Notes: generated by a model from the letters alone, not told the origin. A stretch of 64,000 bases of DNA from Limanda limanda (GCF_963576545.1 NC_083642.1:3348188-3412187), one strand, 5' to 3'. Positions 1-9,223 are shown, counted from the stretch's first letter. Program-made: numbers and translations.

Positions 1-60
1 GCCTGAAGATGCTGCTCATCATTTCCAGCTCAGATGGAAACAAACAGTGTTGAAGGGAGT

Positions 61-66
61 TTTATT
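61..66 (-). terminator. Probable polyadenylation signal of gpr182 copy A
   Basis: AATAAA on the minus strand about 320 nt beyond the stop codon. The same hexamer sits at the equivalent place in copy B. Cleavage would fall near the window edge. Confidence 0.5.
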
Positions 67-383
67 GCATTTGAACAGAACTTAAAGACAACAACAGCAC
101 GACAATCAATGCTTTAATTTATCCGTCGTGTGACACTGGTCTGTTCGTCGGGTGTTTACACACACATTCCTGCTGCCGCCATATTTCAGAGGCCGCCATG
201 TTTTCCTGTGGGAGATGAGCAGCTTTGAGAAGAAAACAAAAAGACATCAAACATTTCCTGCTTCCATCTTTTTAACACTGATCAGGTACATGATTAAAAC
301 ACAGGAAGTGGATAACGAGAGGAAAGTGAACTCTGGTTTTCAGAGACTGAGTTTAGTTCTTGACTCGATCCTCAGCTTCTCTC

Positions 384-1460
384 TTATGATCCCACGTCAG
401 ACTGGCTCGTGCTGACGTTACTCAGCTTGCGCTGCCCCCCCGGACCCCCGCCGGCGTTAGGACCCCCGGGCTGGTTTCCTGCTCCCACCTGCTCCACCTC
501 TTTGGGTATGTGGCTCAACACCGTGTTGATCAGGTTTTTGCGGAAGCTCTGGCTGAGGAAGTTGTAGAGGATGGGGTTGGCCACGCAGTGGAAGAGCGAC
601 AGGCACTGCACCAAGCTGAAGGAGAAGTAGAGGCCCTCTATGGCGTTGCAGTTGAAGATCCAGGGGTCGAGGTTGTCGATGACCATCAGGAGCACCACCA
701 GGTGGTAGGGCAGCCAGCACATGACGAAGACCAGCGAGTACACGTGCACCAGCCACACGTCCCGCCGGCCTTGAACCTCCGGAGCCGCTCGCACCGCCCG
801 GGCGATCAGCACGTTGCAGGTGATGATGACGGCCGCCGGGCCGATGAACTGGAAGAGCAAGCAGACGACCGGCACGAAAACAAACCACTCGTCGTAGTTG
901 TGCTCGGGCATCATGTAGCAGCCGGGCTCGTCCCACTCCAGAAGGTCCACATGGACGTTCTCAAACAGGGCCAGGACAAAAGAGAAGAGCCACAGGCCTC
1001 CGCAGAGCAGCCAGCGCCGCCGGCCCACCACAGGGAAGAGCGCCGGGGCCGAGGGCCGGGTCAGGGACAGGTAGCGCTCCAAGGTCATGCAGGCCAGGAA
1101 GAGGGAGCTGCTGTAGAAGTTGACCACGAAGATGAGGTTGGTGACCTTGCAGAGGAAGCGGCCCCACAGCCAAACCTTGTCCATGGTCACCTCCATGAGG
1201 AAGAAGGGCAGGATCCCAATCACCATCAGGTCCGACAGGCTCACGTTGATGACGCAGAAGAGAACCCCGTTGGCCGAGTGGCGCCTGCTCCAGTTCACCC
1301 ACAAGACCAGAACGTTCTCCAGCAGGCCCACCATGAAGATGAGGAGGTAGAGCAGGAAGAGGGCGATGCGCCGGTAGTCCCCGTCCAGCTCGATGGTGCA
1401 GTCGTACACGAACCATGGCGTGCCGTTAATGTAGCCGGAGTGGTTGTGCTCGTTGGTCAT
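384..1460 (-). CDS. gpr182: GPR182 (atypical chemokine receptor 5-like) copy A
   Basis: Seven-transmembrane rhodopsin-type receptor of 358 aa in one coding exon. In mammals GPR182 is a scavenging atypical chemokine receptor on sinusoidal and lymphatic endothelium; function here is inferred from family. Visible: N-glycosylation sequons at N6 and N12, the TM3 Cys104 to ECL2 Cys181 disulfide pair, ERY (128-130) instead of DRY at the end of TM3, CWLPYH in TM6, NPILY (295-299) in TM7, and a Gly-rich tail ending in SQSDVGS. GPR182 hallmarks include LLENVLVLWVNW in TM1, a TM2-ECL1 stretch ending VWLWG and HCVANPILYNFLS in TM7. The start is the ATG at 1458-1460: the frame stays open upstream but without an ATG, and an acceptor-like TTCTCGCTCCAG precedes ACC-ATG, so the 5'UTR probably comes from an upstream exon. 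An AATAAA signal lies downstream on the minus strand (61-66). A second copy is at 8147-9223. The family call is from remembered similarity, not a search. Confidence 0.93.
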   Translation of the reverse strand: MTNEHNHSGYINGTPWFVYDCTIELDGDYRRIALFLLYLLIFMVGLLENVLVLWVNWSRRHSANGVLFCVINVSLSDLMVIGILPFFLMEVTMDKVWLWGRFLCKVTNLIFVVNFYSSSLFLACMTLERYLSLTRPSAPALFPVVGRRRWLLCGGLWLFSFVLALFENVHVDLLEWDEPGCYMMPEHNYDEWFVFVPVVCLLFQFIGPAAVIITCNVLIARAVRAAPEVQGRRDVWLVHVYSLVFVMCWLPYHLVVLLMVIDNLDPWIFNCNAIEGLYFSFSLVQCLSLFHCVANPILYNFLSQSFRKNLINTVLSHIPKEVEQVGAGNQPGGPNAGGGPGGQRKLSNVSTSQSDVGS

Positions 1461-1556
1461 GGTCTGGAGCGAGAAGCAAGACAAGAGGGAAAGTGGTTAG
1501 ATTTTTCTTTGTGGGTTAATCTGATTATTTTTTCAGACGTTGCATAACAGAAACAC

Positions 1557-1634
1557 AGGAGGAGGAGGAGGAGGAGGAGGAGGAGGAGGAGGAGGAGGAG
1601 GAGGAGGAGGAGGAGGAGGAGGAGGAGGAGGAGG
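1557..1634. repeat. (GGA)n microsatellite upstream of gpr182 copy A
   Basis: About 26 perfect GGA units directly upstream of the coding exon. At the equivalent place in copy B (about 9334-9367) there is only a short interrupted GGA/GAA stretch, so the array expanded in copy A or collapsed in copy B after duplication. Its apparent poly-Ser reading frame is a repeat artefact. Confidence 0.95.
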
Positions 1635-1946
1635 CAGACCTGCTCGGCTGAACTGTCACAGAGGTAAAATAACTAAAACCACAACAGGTTATTAAAAGTT
1701 CTTTCACAATCTACACCAAATGTTTCACAAAGTAAAGCTGCTTGTTTGTATTGTTGTGTTTCTCTGGTCCTGTGTCGATGATTCTTCAGATTTGTTCCTC
1801 GTCTTTAGAGAGTCGTCCTCAAACTCTTCTACGATCTACTGTCACTTTTCAGTGTTTGTCTACGGTGCAGAGGGAAGTTAGAAAAGCGGTGAACTGGTGT
1901 TTTTCATACACACTTCACATGTTGACTATTTCAGAGTCTTCTGACC

Positions 1947-2961
1947 CAGTGGCGTCACTAGGCTGTTTTATTCGGGGCTAAAGCCCCGGATCTAATTTGA
2001 TTAGCCCCGAATCTAATTTTTTGGTAAAAAAAAAAAAAAAAAAAAAATCGAAAAAAAATCGACTTTCCGACGGTCCTTGAACGCCCCTCATTTACCGCAC
2101 GAGAACAGAGCAACAAGTGCGTCAGTACACTTCAGCAGCCAGTCTCTCACTGTTTACAACAGGTGAGTGGTGAGCACAAGCCCTAGATTTCACAATGTCT
2201 TTATTATGTGTCAGTAATTAAAATGTCTGTAAACGTTTTGAAAACCTTACTTATGGTAAATGTATATAATGTTATAATTGAATGCAAATGTATATCATGT
2301 ACTTTGTCTGCAGCTAGAATGCTCTAGCTAGCTAACGTTAATGACTAGTAGTGTGATGGACGAGATACCCACTTGTGCTCAAAGGACAAAGGTCCAAAGA
2401 AAGGAGCAAGAAACAGTGAAACGAGTGAAAATAAAAAGTTCACTACAAACAAGAAATGAACAAAGAAAGACAATACATGTAGAGTAACAGTTAATAATAC
2501 ACAGACAAATGTACAAGTATACACAATATGGAAAGTGTAAAGTAAAGACAGATATACTGTAGAAGAAAAGAAATGAACAAAGACAAACGCATGACTACAG
2601 AAAGATAAGATGTTTAAAAGGCTCTTGCCTTTTAAACATCTTATCTTTCTGCATTTCTGCATTGTATACTTTTTCAGACATTGTTTACTATTGTGAAACT
2701 AATACAAATATGTGAAGAATACATATATGACTATGTGACTCATTTATTATCGAAATGTTTAATGTTGGTGCTTATGAATGAGGCACTTTTTTGTTAAGAC
2801 AAAGGGAAGTTTGTGAAAATCTATATTTTTACCATTGGTATTAATAAACTGCAGACATTGTTTATTTTGTTATTTGTTATTATTTTCAAAAATTGCATGC
2901 GCAGTTACGTTTTGGCCCTGGGCTAAGCCCCGGATCTTTCAGAAACCTAGAAACGCCCCTG
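1947..2961. mobile_element. Non-autonomous hAT DNA transposon inserted in copy A
   Basis: A 1015-bp insertion flanked by the 8-bp direct repeat TTCTGACC (1939-1946 and 2962-2969). Its ends are imperfect inverted repeats, CAGTGGCGTCACTAGG at the left and the complement of CAGGGGCGTTTCTAGG at the right; 8-bp duplications and CAG-type ends are typical of hAT. In duplicate B the same site is empty, with a single TTCTGACC at 9481-9488. No transposase frame is present. The interior has a poly-A run, GGGGCTAAAGCCCC-like subterminal palindromes and a perfect hairpin at 2598-2651. Confidence 0.93.
2598..2651. repeat. Perfect 25-bp-stem hairpin inside the hAT element
   Basis: Two 25-nt arms (2598-2622 and 2627-2651) are exact reverse complements separated by the 4-nt loop TCTT. 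It lies in the interior of the hAT insertion and is not its terminal repeat. Confidence 0.9.
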
Positions 2962-3288
2962 TTCTGACCCAAGTTCACAACAAAATATTACAAAATAAAA
3001 GACCCATAATTCAGTCAGATCCAAAGCACTGCAGCGGCAGAACTAACTTTAGTGCTTTTACTTCGTTGACCAATTGCCAAACAGGAAATTATTCTATGAA
3101 TGTCGCCGCTCACTCCGATGTGATGAAATAAAAACCGTCAAATAATCCAAAGGACCGAGTGGAATCTCCTCTCATGTGGTGGAGCTCCCGAGGATCTGCC
3201 AGCAGACGCACTTCCCTTTTGTTCCCGGGTTAAAGGTAGAAACAGATTCCAGAACCTTGAGAAGTAAAGAATTTGGATTTAACTGTAC

Positions 3289-3475
3289 CTCGTTGTCGTG
3301 GCGATGAGCGTCCTGAAAGATGAAGAGGAGCAGGTTCTGCCCGAGGCCTCTTCGTCGTCTGGAGGGTTTTTAGTGTTTGAAGCTTGTGGACGAAAGAGGA
3401 CTCGTCTGAAGCTCTGATGTAGACGACTATCTGAGCATCAAGCAGCCTGGAGCTTCTACCCTCCCATTTCTCAGA
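3289..3475 (-). other. Candidate 5'UTR exon of gpr182 copy A
   Basis: On the minus strand the sequence ends in AACGAG followed by GTACAGTT, a good splice donor, 1.8 kb upstream of the coding exon with its acceptor-like TTCTCGCTCCAG. The stretch and donor are preserved in duplicate B (from 9808). The upstream limit is arbitrary, stopping at a CA microsatellite. No long frame was seen, so it would be untranslated. This is inference. Confidence 0.3.

Positions 3476-3528
<53 letters not shown>
3475..3528. repeat. (CA)n microsatellite
   Basis: Uninterrupted AC dinucleotides; the orthologous array in duplicate B is at about 9991-10046 and is interrupted by CCAAAA. Confidence 0.95.
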
Positions 3529-3728
3529 CCAACAGGACATCCTCAGTCAGTCGTGGGGGAGTGGACTAGAGTCCAGTGACGTCCACTCAGCTCAAAACAC
3601 TTCATTTGGAAAGAATAGTGTGATGGATATTTTACTTGTGAATCATTTAGAATGTCTGAATTATCTCAGGAGTTCAAAAACTGGAGTAATTCCTTTACTG
3701 GCTTCAGTTTGTAATGGATGATGCTGTT

Positions 3729-3981
3729 GGGGGGGGGGGGGGGGGGGTCTGTAGTCGGGTTAAGGAGTTAATAACTACAAGCTCAGCAGTTTTTATTAAG
3801 CCAACGTCATGTTTGCCTTGAGCCCAAAGTGTCTTAGGGATTTCCTGTAGGGCAGAGATTTATCTATTTGAGATAAAAAATGATGAGTCGACGTCATTAA
3901 AGGCCCCAGATGAACAGTTCCCTGCATGTAACAGAAAATACACTTTTTATATGCATGCAATTTGGGGGGGGGGGGGGGGGG
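3729..3981. repeat. Two poly-G tracts
   Basis: Homopolymer G runs of about 18-19 nt occur at 3729-3747 and 3964-3981 in otherwise unique, gene-free DNA of the spacer between the two gpr182 genes. Their exact lengths are unreliable in any assembly. Confidence 0.85.
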
Positions 3982-4380
3982 TACAGTATGGACGTATCCT
4001 TAGTATTTGTCCAATCAGTGACATTTTTAAAATTTATGCAAAGAGACATTGGTCTTTCCTTCTAGTTTCTCACCTTCAGCCAGTGAGATGTGAGCTGGAG
4101 TCTGAGAGCTGACACGTTTCAGATTGTGTCTCTGATCAGATGATAAACAAACACACGGATCTGTGTCGCAGCATCAATGTCACAGGTTCGTCCTTTCTGC
4201 CTTCGTCTCTCAACCCTTGTTTTTCACATGTGATATCAGGACCCATATGAACATGTGATGTCCACTGCAGTGTCCTCTCACATGTCCTGTGTCTGTGTGT
4301 GTCAGTGACATTTGGTGTGTCACCTTCCTGTGTGTGTGGTGTGTGTGTGTGTGATACTGTGTGAGTTCCCAGCGCTCCCT

Positions 4381-4966
4381 TGTCGTGGCAATTTCCACAA
4401 TAATCCCACTACCAACGAGGAAACGAGACTCAAAACTCTCTTACAGTATTGTCACACTTTAATGCTCAGAGCATGGTGCACACCACAGGGTTTAGTTGTA
4501 GTAATGCACACCAGATAGAAGACATTTCAGTTCTTTATACATTCGGCTAACCCCTCCCACTCTGGAGGGGACTGTTACAGGACAGGTTGAGATCCTTTAA
4601 TCACATCAAAACAACAATGCCTAGTCTAGCAATCAGAGCAATGCATTCAGTAGTAAGGGGCTGTGTCTAGAGGAAATCAGGTTACAGAGTGTATGTTAAT
4701 CAGGCCAATAAACATTCAGTTTCTGTAGGAAGGGCAGGATCAAAGAAAGGAAGCAGACTAAATGAATTAACATTCAGTTTCTACAGGAAAGGCATAATCA
4801 AAGAGAGGAAGCAGACTAATACATTTGGTGGCTACAGTGGAAATTAAGGTTACAGTGGCTATGTTAATCAGGTCAATACACATTCAAATAGTACAGGATG
4901 CAGCATGATAAAGGTTACATCGTCATTCAATCATGATCAAACAGACGGGAAATACATGCCATTACA
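4381..4966 (-). mobile_element. Solo LTR of a retrotransposon (586 bp)
   Basis: Begins TGTCGTGGCA and ends TGCCATTACA, giving the short inverted TG...CA termini of an LTR, and is flanked by the 4-bp direct repeat CCCT (4377-4380 and 4967-4970). Minus orientation is inferred from a TATAAAG box near 4533-4540 and a downstream ATTAAA. No internal retroelement sequence flanks it, so it is a solo LTR left by recombination. Confidence 0.75.
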
Positions 4967-5039
4967 CCCTCCTGCCCCTCAGGTGGATGTCGGCTGATCT
5001 GCGGCTCACAGGAGGTCTGCTGCTGTTGTCTGCGGTTGT

Positions 5040-5310
5040 TGTGTTTTCACACATTTGTTTTTTGTATGATTTTTACCATCAACCTGTGAGGGCCTTCAGA
5101 TGGAAACGAGCCTGTGTGGCTGAATGTAGAGTGTAAAACTTCAATGCATCGACAATAACAGAACCAGACCAGAGATACAGTTTAAAGAAACTCCCTGAGG
5201 TCAATCTGAAGAAGGTCAAGAGGCCACTGTGACCTTTGACCTCACAAATCAGCTGTAATGTTATTGAGACAAGTAGAGAGCGAGCGTTTATAAAGGTTAA
5301 TCTCATCTTA
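5040..5310. repeat. Distal homologous block of the tandem duplication, unit A
   Basis: Shares order and orientation with 13470-13860. Landmarks are ATCAACCTGTGAGGGCC, AACAGAACCAGACCAGAGAT and CTGTGACCTTTGACCTCACA. Similarity is clearly lower than in the gpr182 core, and unit A lacks about 110 bp present in unit B. It may show that the original duplication was larger; a dispersed repeat is the alternative. Confidence 0.6.
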
Positions 5311-5512
5311 TGTTAAATACATTGAGGTAGGTTTTCATTGAGTTAATATTTATTTAAGACAACAATTTAGTTTGTCTCCGTGTGTTGTAGTTCTTTCTCA
5401 GTATCAACAGGTTGTAATAAAACTACAACCATCAGTTGCAGTGAAGTGTAAGTACTTCTGTAACTCTCATATTCCCTCGTACCTGTCATACTTCACAAAG
5501 ATCTTAAAAAAC

Positions 5513-6923
5513 TGTTGTGCAATAATGGTTAGGAGTGATACCATAAGATGGTGTGCCTTTAGGCGTTCAATAAATTTGGTTATCAAAATAAAATATAAAA
5601 CATTAATATTTAAAATATTAATATTAAATCATAACTTTAGTTTGTTTAAGTTCTCTCGGGGCACCACCCTTAACAGAAGGGAAAAGATAGCCAATTTATT
5701 GATTAAGATCAGTCTCATTTAGATCTAGTTCAATTAGAATTCTCAATATTTACTATTAAAGATTATATAATGAATAGTGAATGTTTATAGAATTCTTGAC
5801 AGTGTATAGGTTGGCAAAATTCACTTATGCAACATTAATGAAGGAACATTTTTAAAAGAAAACATTTATTATGAACATAATAAAGTATCAAAACACAAAT
5901 TACTAACAAGATGTGCTAACTAACAAAGATGTGTGTGTGAGTGTGTGTGTGTGTGTGTGTATGAATGAGGGGCTCTCAAAATGGTGATTAACAAAGAGAG
6001 TCACACCTTCCTGTGGGCTTTAAGATGGCATTAAGATAGCAGCCCCCCCTTTTCTTCTGGTCAGGGGACGAAGCTCAGTAGGTGTAGAGGTATGCAGTGT
6101 CTGTGAAAATGCTAATCAGATAATGGAGGAGAGTCTGCGTAGAGCGTAACTCACATTAACTTTCATTTAGCTTGTAACTACAATATCACCACATATATCA
6201 AACTTATAAACACCACACGGAATCAAATACACAGTCTTGCTTAGTCTAGCATCATTATTAAGCCCAGTATGTTACCAGGGAGAAAGTTGCTGTGCAGTTC
6301 GCCGTTCGTCCTCCCGGTTGAGTGAAGTCTTCTGGCTCGTGTGGTCTCTGCTTCCGCGGTTCTGTTGAGCTGTGCAGTTCAGTTTCTTATTGAATCTTAG
6401 TTCTTACCTGCAGGACATTGAGTCGCTGCGAGGAGGTTGGAAAAGGCTTGAGTTGCAAGGAGGTTTCCTTGAGAAGATGACCTGGAAGCCTGACCTTTGT
6501 GCTCCTCTTGTAGATTTGGATGCGAAGAGAAGATGCCAGGCAGGAGCAGCCAGGCCCCCGCTAGGTGATGCAGGAGAGGAGAGGATGGACAGCCTGCTGT
6601 CCTTGAAGAGTTGAGGAGAAGAAGAGCTGGAGCAGCCTTCCGCCCTCAGAGGGATTGGATAAAAGAGGAAGAATTGGGGGAGACCTTGGTCTTTTATAGG
6701 CCCAGTGACCCCCAGGTCATGTGACCAGAGTGACCAATTGGAGTGGGCCCTGGTAGCTCTTGACACCTTTGTGTGAAGTTGCTGAAACAAAGGAATATGC
6801 AGCCTTCTGGGAGACTGAGTTCAGGAGGATTTCTCAAGACAAAGAAACATGTGCTTTCAGGCTTTGACTACACATACAGGCCGAAAAAGAGGCCTGTGGT
6901 TTGCACAAAAACATTGCCCAACA
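5513..6923 (-). mobile_element. Solo LTR, endogenous-retrovirus-like (1411 bp)
   Basis: On the minus strand it starts TGTTGGGCAATG and ends TTGCACAACA, inverted LTR termini, and is flanked by the 4-bp direct repeat AAAC (5509-5512 and 6924-6927). A core promoter TATAAAAG is visible on the minus strand near 6691-6698 and an AATAAA near 5695-5700. No gag, pol or env frame is adjacent, so it is a solo LTR. It may lie inside an older repeat that continues to the hAT end at 7764. Confidence 0.8.
6691..6698 (-). promoter_or_regulatory. TATA box of the solo LTR
   Basis: TATAAAAG on the minus strand inside the long LTR, about 225 bp from its 5' end, where a U3 promoter is expected. Activity is unknown. 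Confidence 0.5.
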
Positions 6924-7764
6924 AAACCTTAAATTAAACCTGAACCTGCAGAAACTGGCGATTTTAGCCTGAAATCAATTTTGTATGCAACAGGTCACGG
7001 TCACAAAAATAGAGGTAGCTGATTATTATAAGCAGAAGGCCTATATAGACCAGTAAGATATACTATGGGCTGCATCATGTTGGTTCAATAACTCCGTACG
7101 GTCCCATTAGCATCGTTATTACTGCTGCTATCATGCCTGCGGGCTAGCGGAGCTAAGGCAACCAGCCAGGTACAGAGACACCGATACCTGCTCATCACTA
7201 CTAACACATAAATACGGGAAACTTACCAGAGAAACGGGAGCGCAGACGTCTTTAGCTTCTCTGTCTGGAGAACAAGCAGAACTTCAAAACATATTATTCA
7301 TCCGATGTGAGTGGAACCTCTCCACAGATTCGGGAGGTGTCCACTGACGGGGGTAGCCTGTTAGCCTGTTAGCCTGTTAGCTCAGGTGAAGCTGAGCAGG
7401 AAACAGGCTGACGCTGGAGTCGAGTTGCTTGGCAGATTTCGCTGGGCACATCTGAAAGTGCCCACTGTCCCAATGTTAACTTTGGCCTGTGTGGTTCACG
7501 CTCATTGGTGTTTCCATGGCAACAAGTCTTACACCTACGCCGTCCAGAGACGGACGGCAAGAGGGAAGCGTTTCACAGAGAGAGCACACAGACAGAAACC
7601 CACACGAATCAAATTACTCCAAAACAAGACTATAATGCTTGGGAGTCAAGTTTATTCACACACTCATTCATGCTACTTTGCATATGGAAATAAAATAAAA
7701 AATATTTTGCCACAAAGTACAGATGTATCTAGCTAGCAGTGCCCCTAATATAGAAACGCCACTG
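6924..7764. mobile_element. 3' end of a hAT element at the duplication junction
   Basis: The last 23 bp (7742-7764) end in ATAGAAACGCCACTG, the complement of a hAT terminus CAGTGGCGTTTCTAT, related to the ends of the 1947-2961 element. Duplication unit B starts at the very next base. No matching 5' terminus was found between 3660 and this point, so the left part is lost, degraded or outside the window. GTTAGCCT triplicates occur near 7357-7381. No transposase frame was recognised. Confidence 0.6.
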
Positions 7765-7823
7765 CCTGAAGATGCTGCTCATCTTTTCCAGCTCAGATGG
7801 AAACAAACAGTGTTGAAGGGAGT

Positions 7824-7829
7824 TTTATT
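7824..7829 (-). terminator. Probable polyadenylation signal of gpr182 copy B
   Basis: AATAAA on the minus strand in the context GCAATAAAACTCC, identical to that of copy A and about 320 nt beyond the stop codon. Confidence 0.5.
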
Positions 7830-8146
7830 GCATTTGAACAGAACTTAAAGACAACAACAGCACAACAATAAATGCTTTAATTTATCCGTCGTGTGACACT
7901 GGTCCGTTCGTCGGGTGTTTACACACACATTCCTGCTGCCGCCATATTTCAGAGGCCGCCATGTTTTCCTGTGGGAGATGAGCAGCTTTGAGAAGAAAAC
8001 AAAAAGACATCAAACATTTCCTGCTTCCATCTTTTTAAAACTGATCAAGTACATGATTAAAACACAGGAAGTGGATAACGAGAGGAAAGTGAACTCTGGT
8101 TTTCAGAGACTGAGTTTAGTTCTTGACTCGATCCTCAGCTTCTCTC

Positions 8147-9223
8147 TTATGATCCCACGTCAGACTGGCTCGTGCTGACGTTACTCAGCTTGCGCTGCCC
8201 CCCCGGACCCCCGCCGGCGTTAGGACCCCCGGGCTGGTTTCCTGCTCCCACCTGCTCCACCTCTTTGGGTATGTGGCTCAACACCGTGTTGATCAGGTTT
8301 TTGCGGAAGCTCTGGCTGAGGAAGTTGTAGAGGATGGGGTTGGCCACGCAGTGGAAGAGCGACAGGCACTGCACCAAGCTGAAGGAGAAGTAGAGGCCCT
8401 CTATGGCGTTGCAGTTGAAGATCCAGGGGTCGAGGTTGTCGATGACCATCAGGAGCACCACCAGGTGGTAGGGCAGCCAGCACATGACGAAGACCAGCGA
8501 GTACACGTGCACCAGCCACACGTCCCGCCGGCCCTGCACCTCCGGAGCCGCTCGCACCGCCCGGGCGATCAGCACGTTGCAGGTGATGATGACGGCCGCC
8601 GGACCAATGAACTGGAAGAGCACGTTCAGGAAGTGTATGCAAACAAACCACACCTCGAAGTTTTCCTCAGGCATCATGTAGCAGCCGGGCTCGTCCCACT
8701 CCAGAAGGTCCACGTGGACGTTCTCAAACAGGGCCAGGACAAAAGAGAAGAGCCACAGGCCTCCGCAGAGCAGCCAGCGCCGCCGGCCCACCACAGGGAA
8801 GAGCGCCGGGGCCGAGGGCCGGGTCAGGGACAGGTAGCGCTCCAAGGTCATGCAGGCCAGGAAGAGGGAGCTGCTGTAGAAGTTGACCACGAAGATGAGG
8901 TTGGTGACCTTGCAGAGGAAGCGGCCCCACAGCCAAACATCGCCCATGGTCACCTCCATGAGGAAGAAGGGCAGGATCCCAATCACCATCAGGTCCGACA
9001 GGCTCACGTTGATGACGCAGAAGAGAACCCCGTTGGCCGAGTGGCGCCTGCTCCAGTTCACCCACAAGACCAGAACGTTCTCCAGCAGGCCCACCATGAA
9101 GATGAGGAGGTAGAGCAGGAAGAGGGCGATGCGCCGGTAGTCCCCGTCCAGCTCGATGGTGCAGTCGTACACGAACCATGGCGTGCCGTTAATGTAGCCG
9201 GAGTGGTTGTGCTCGTTGGTCAT
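8147..9223 (-). CDS. gpr182: GPR182 (atypical chemokine receptor 5-like) copy B
   Basis: 358-aa seven-transmembrane receptor with an intact frame, identical to copy A at all but 13 residues. Two changes are adjacent in ECL1 (D94G, K95D). Eleven fall between residues 187 and 201, which is ECL2 just after the disulfide Cys181 and the top of TM5. Everything else, including both N-terminal sequons, ERY, CWLPYH and NPILY, is unchanged. The ATG is at 9221-9223 after the same acceptor-like TTCTCGCTCCAG. Both copies look functional: no stop, frameshift or lost disulfide. Which copy keeps the ancestral loop cannot be told here. The change could alter ligand choice, but that is inference. Confidence 0.93.
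   Translation of the reverse strand: MTNEHNHSGYINGTPWFVYDCTIELDGDYRRIALFLLYLLIFMVGLLENVLVLWVNWSRRHSANGVLFCVINVSLSDLMVIGILPFFLMEVTMGDVWLWGRFLCKVTNLIFVVNFYSSSLFLACMTLERYLSLTRPSAPALFPVVGRRRWLLCGGLWLFSFVLALFENVHVDLLEWDEPGCYMMPEENFEVWFVCIHFLNVLFQFIGPAAVIITCNVLIARAVRAAPEVQGRRDVWLVHVYSLVFVMCWLPYHLVVLLMVIDNLDPWIFNCNAIEGLYFSFSLVQCLSLFHCVANPILYNFLSQSFRKNLINTVLSHIPKEVEQVGAGNQPGGPNAGGGPGGQRKLSNVSTSQSDVGS

Larger units (their letters stand above)
1..3660. repeat. Tandem segmental duplication, unit A (core block)
   Basis: Bases 1-1490 align with 7764-9255 at about 99% by eye (3'UTR, receptor exon and exon boundary). Bases 2962-3660 align with 9481-10180 once the hAT insertion is removed. Similarity is lost just after the shared motif TTATCTCAGGAGTT. 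The left limit of unit A lies at or beyond the window edge. Confidence 0.93.

Noticed and set aside
152..415. Plus-strand frame MFTHTFLLPP..., repeated at 7915-8178
   Set aside because: Duplicated only because the 3'UTR of gpr182 is duplicated; non-ATG start, antisense, no domain.
1461..1484. N-terminal extension MSCFSLQT of gpr182
   Set aside because: The first codon is TTG, not ATG, and the stretch ends in an acceptor-like CTCCAG, so it is intron sequence. The ATG at 1458-1460 is preferred; the same applies at 9224-9247.
510..1547. 345-codon open frame on the plus strand across gpr182 copy A (and its twin at 8273-9262)
   Set aside because: Antisense shadow of the receptor gene. It starts at a GTG, has a low-complexity His/Gln/Glu/Val composition with no domain, and the same shadow is in both copies simply because the DNA is duplicated.
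5640..5670. Possible tRNA primer-binding site (TGGTGCCCCGAG on minus strand) suggesting internal retroviral sequence
   Set aside because: It falls inside the segment bounded by the inverted TG...CA termini and AAAC duplications, and no CA end precedes it, so it is part of the LTR or coincidence.
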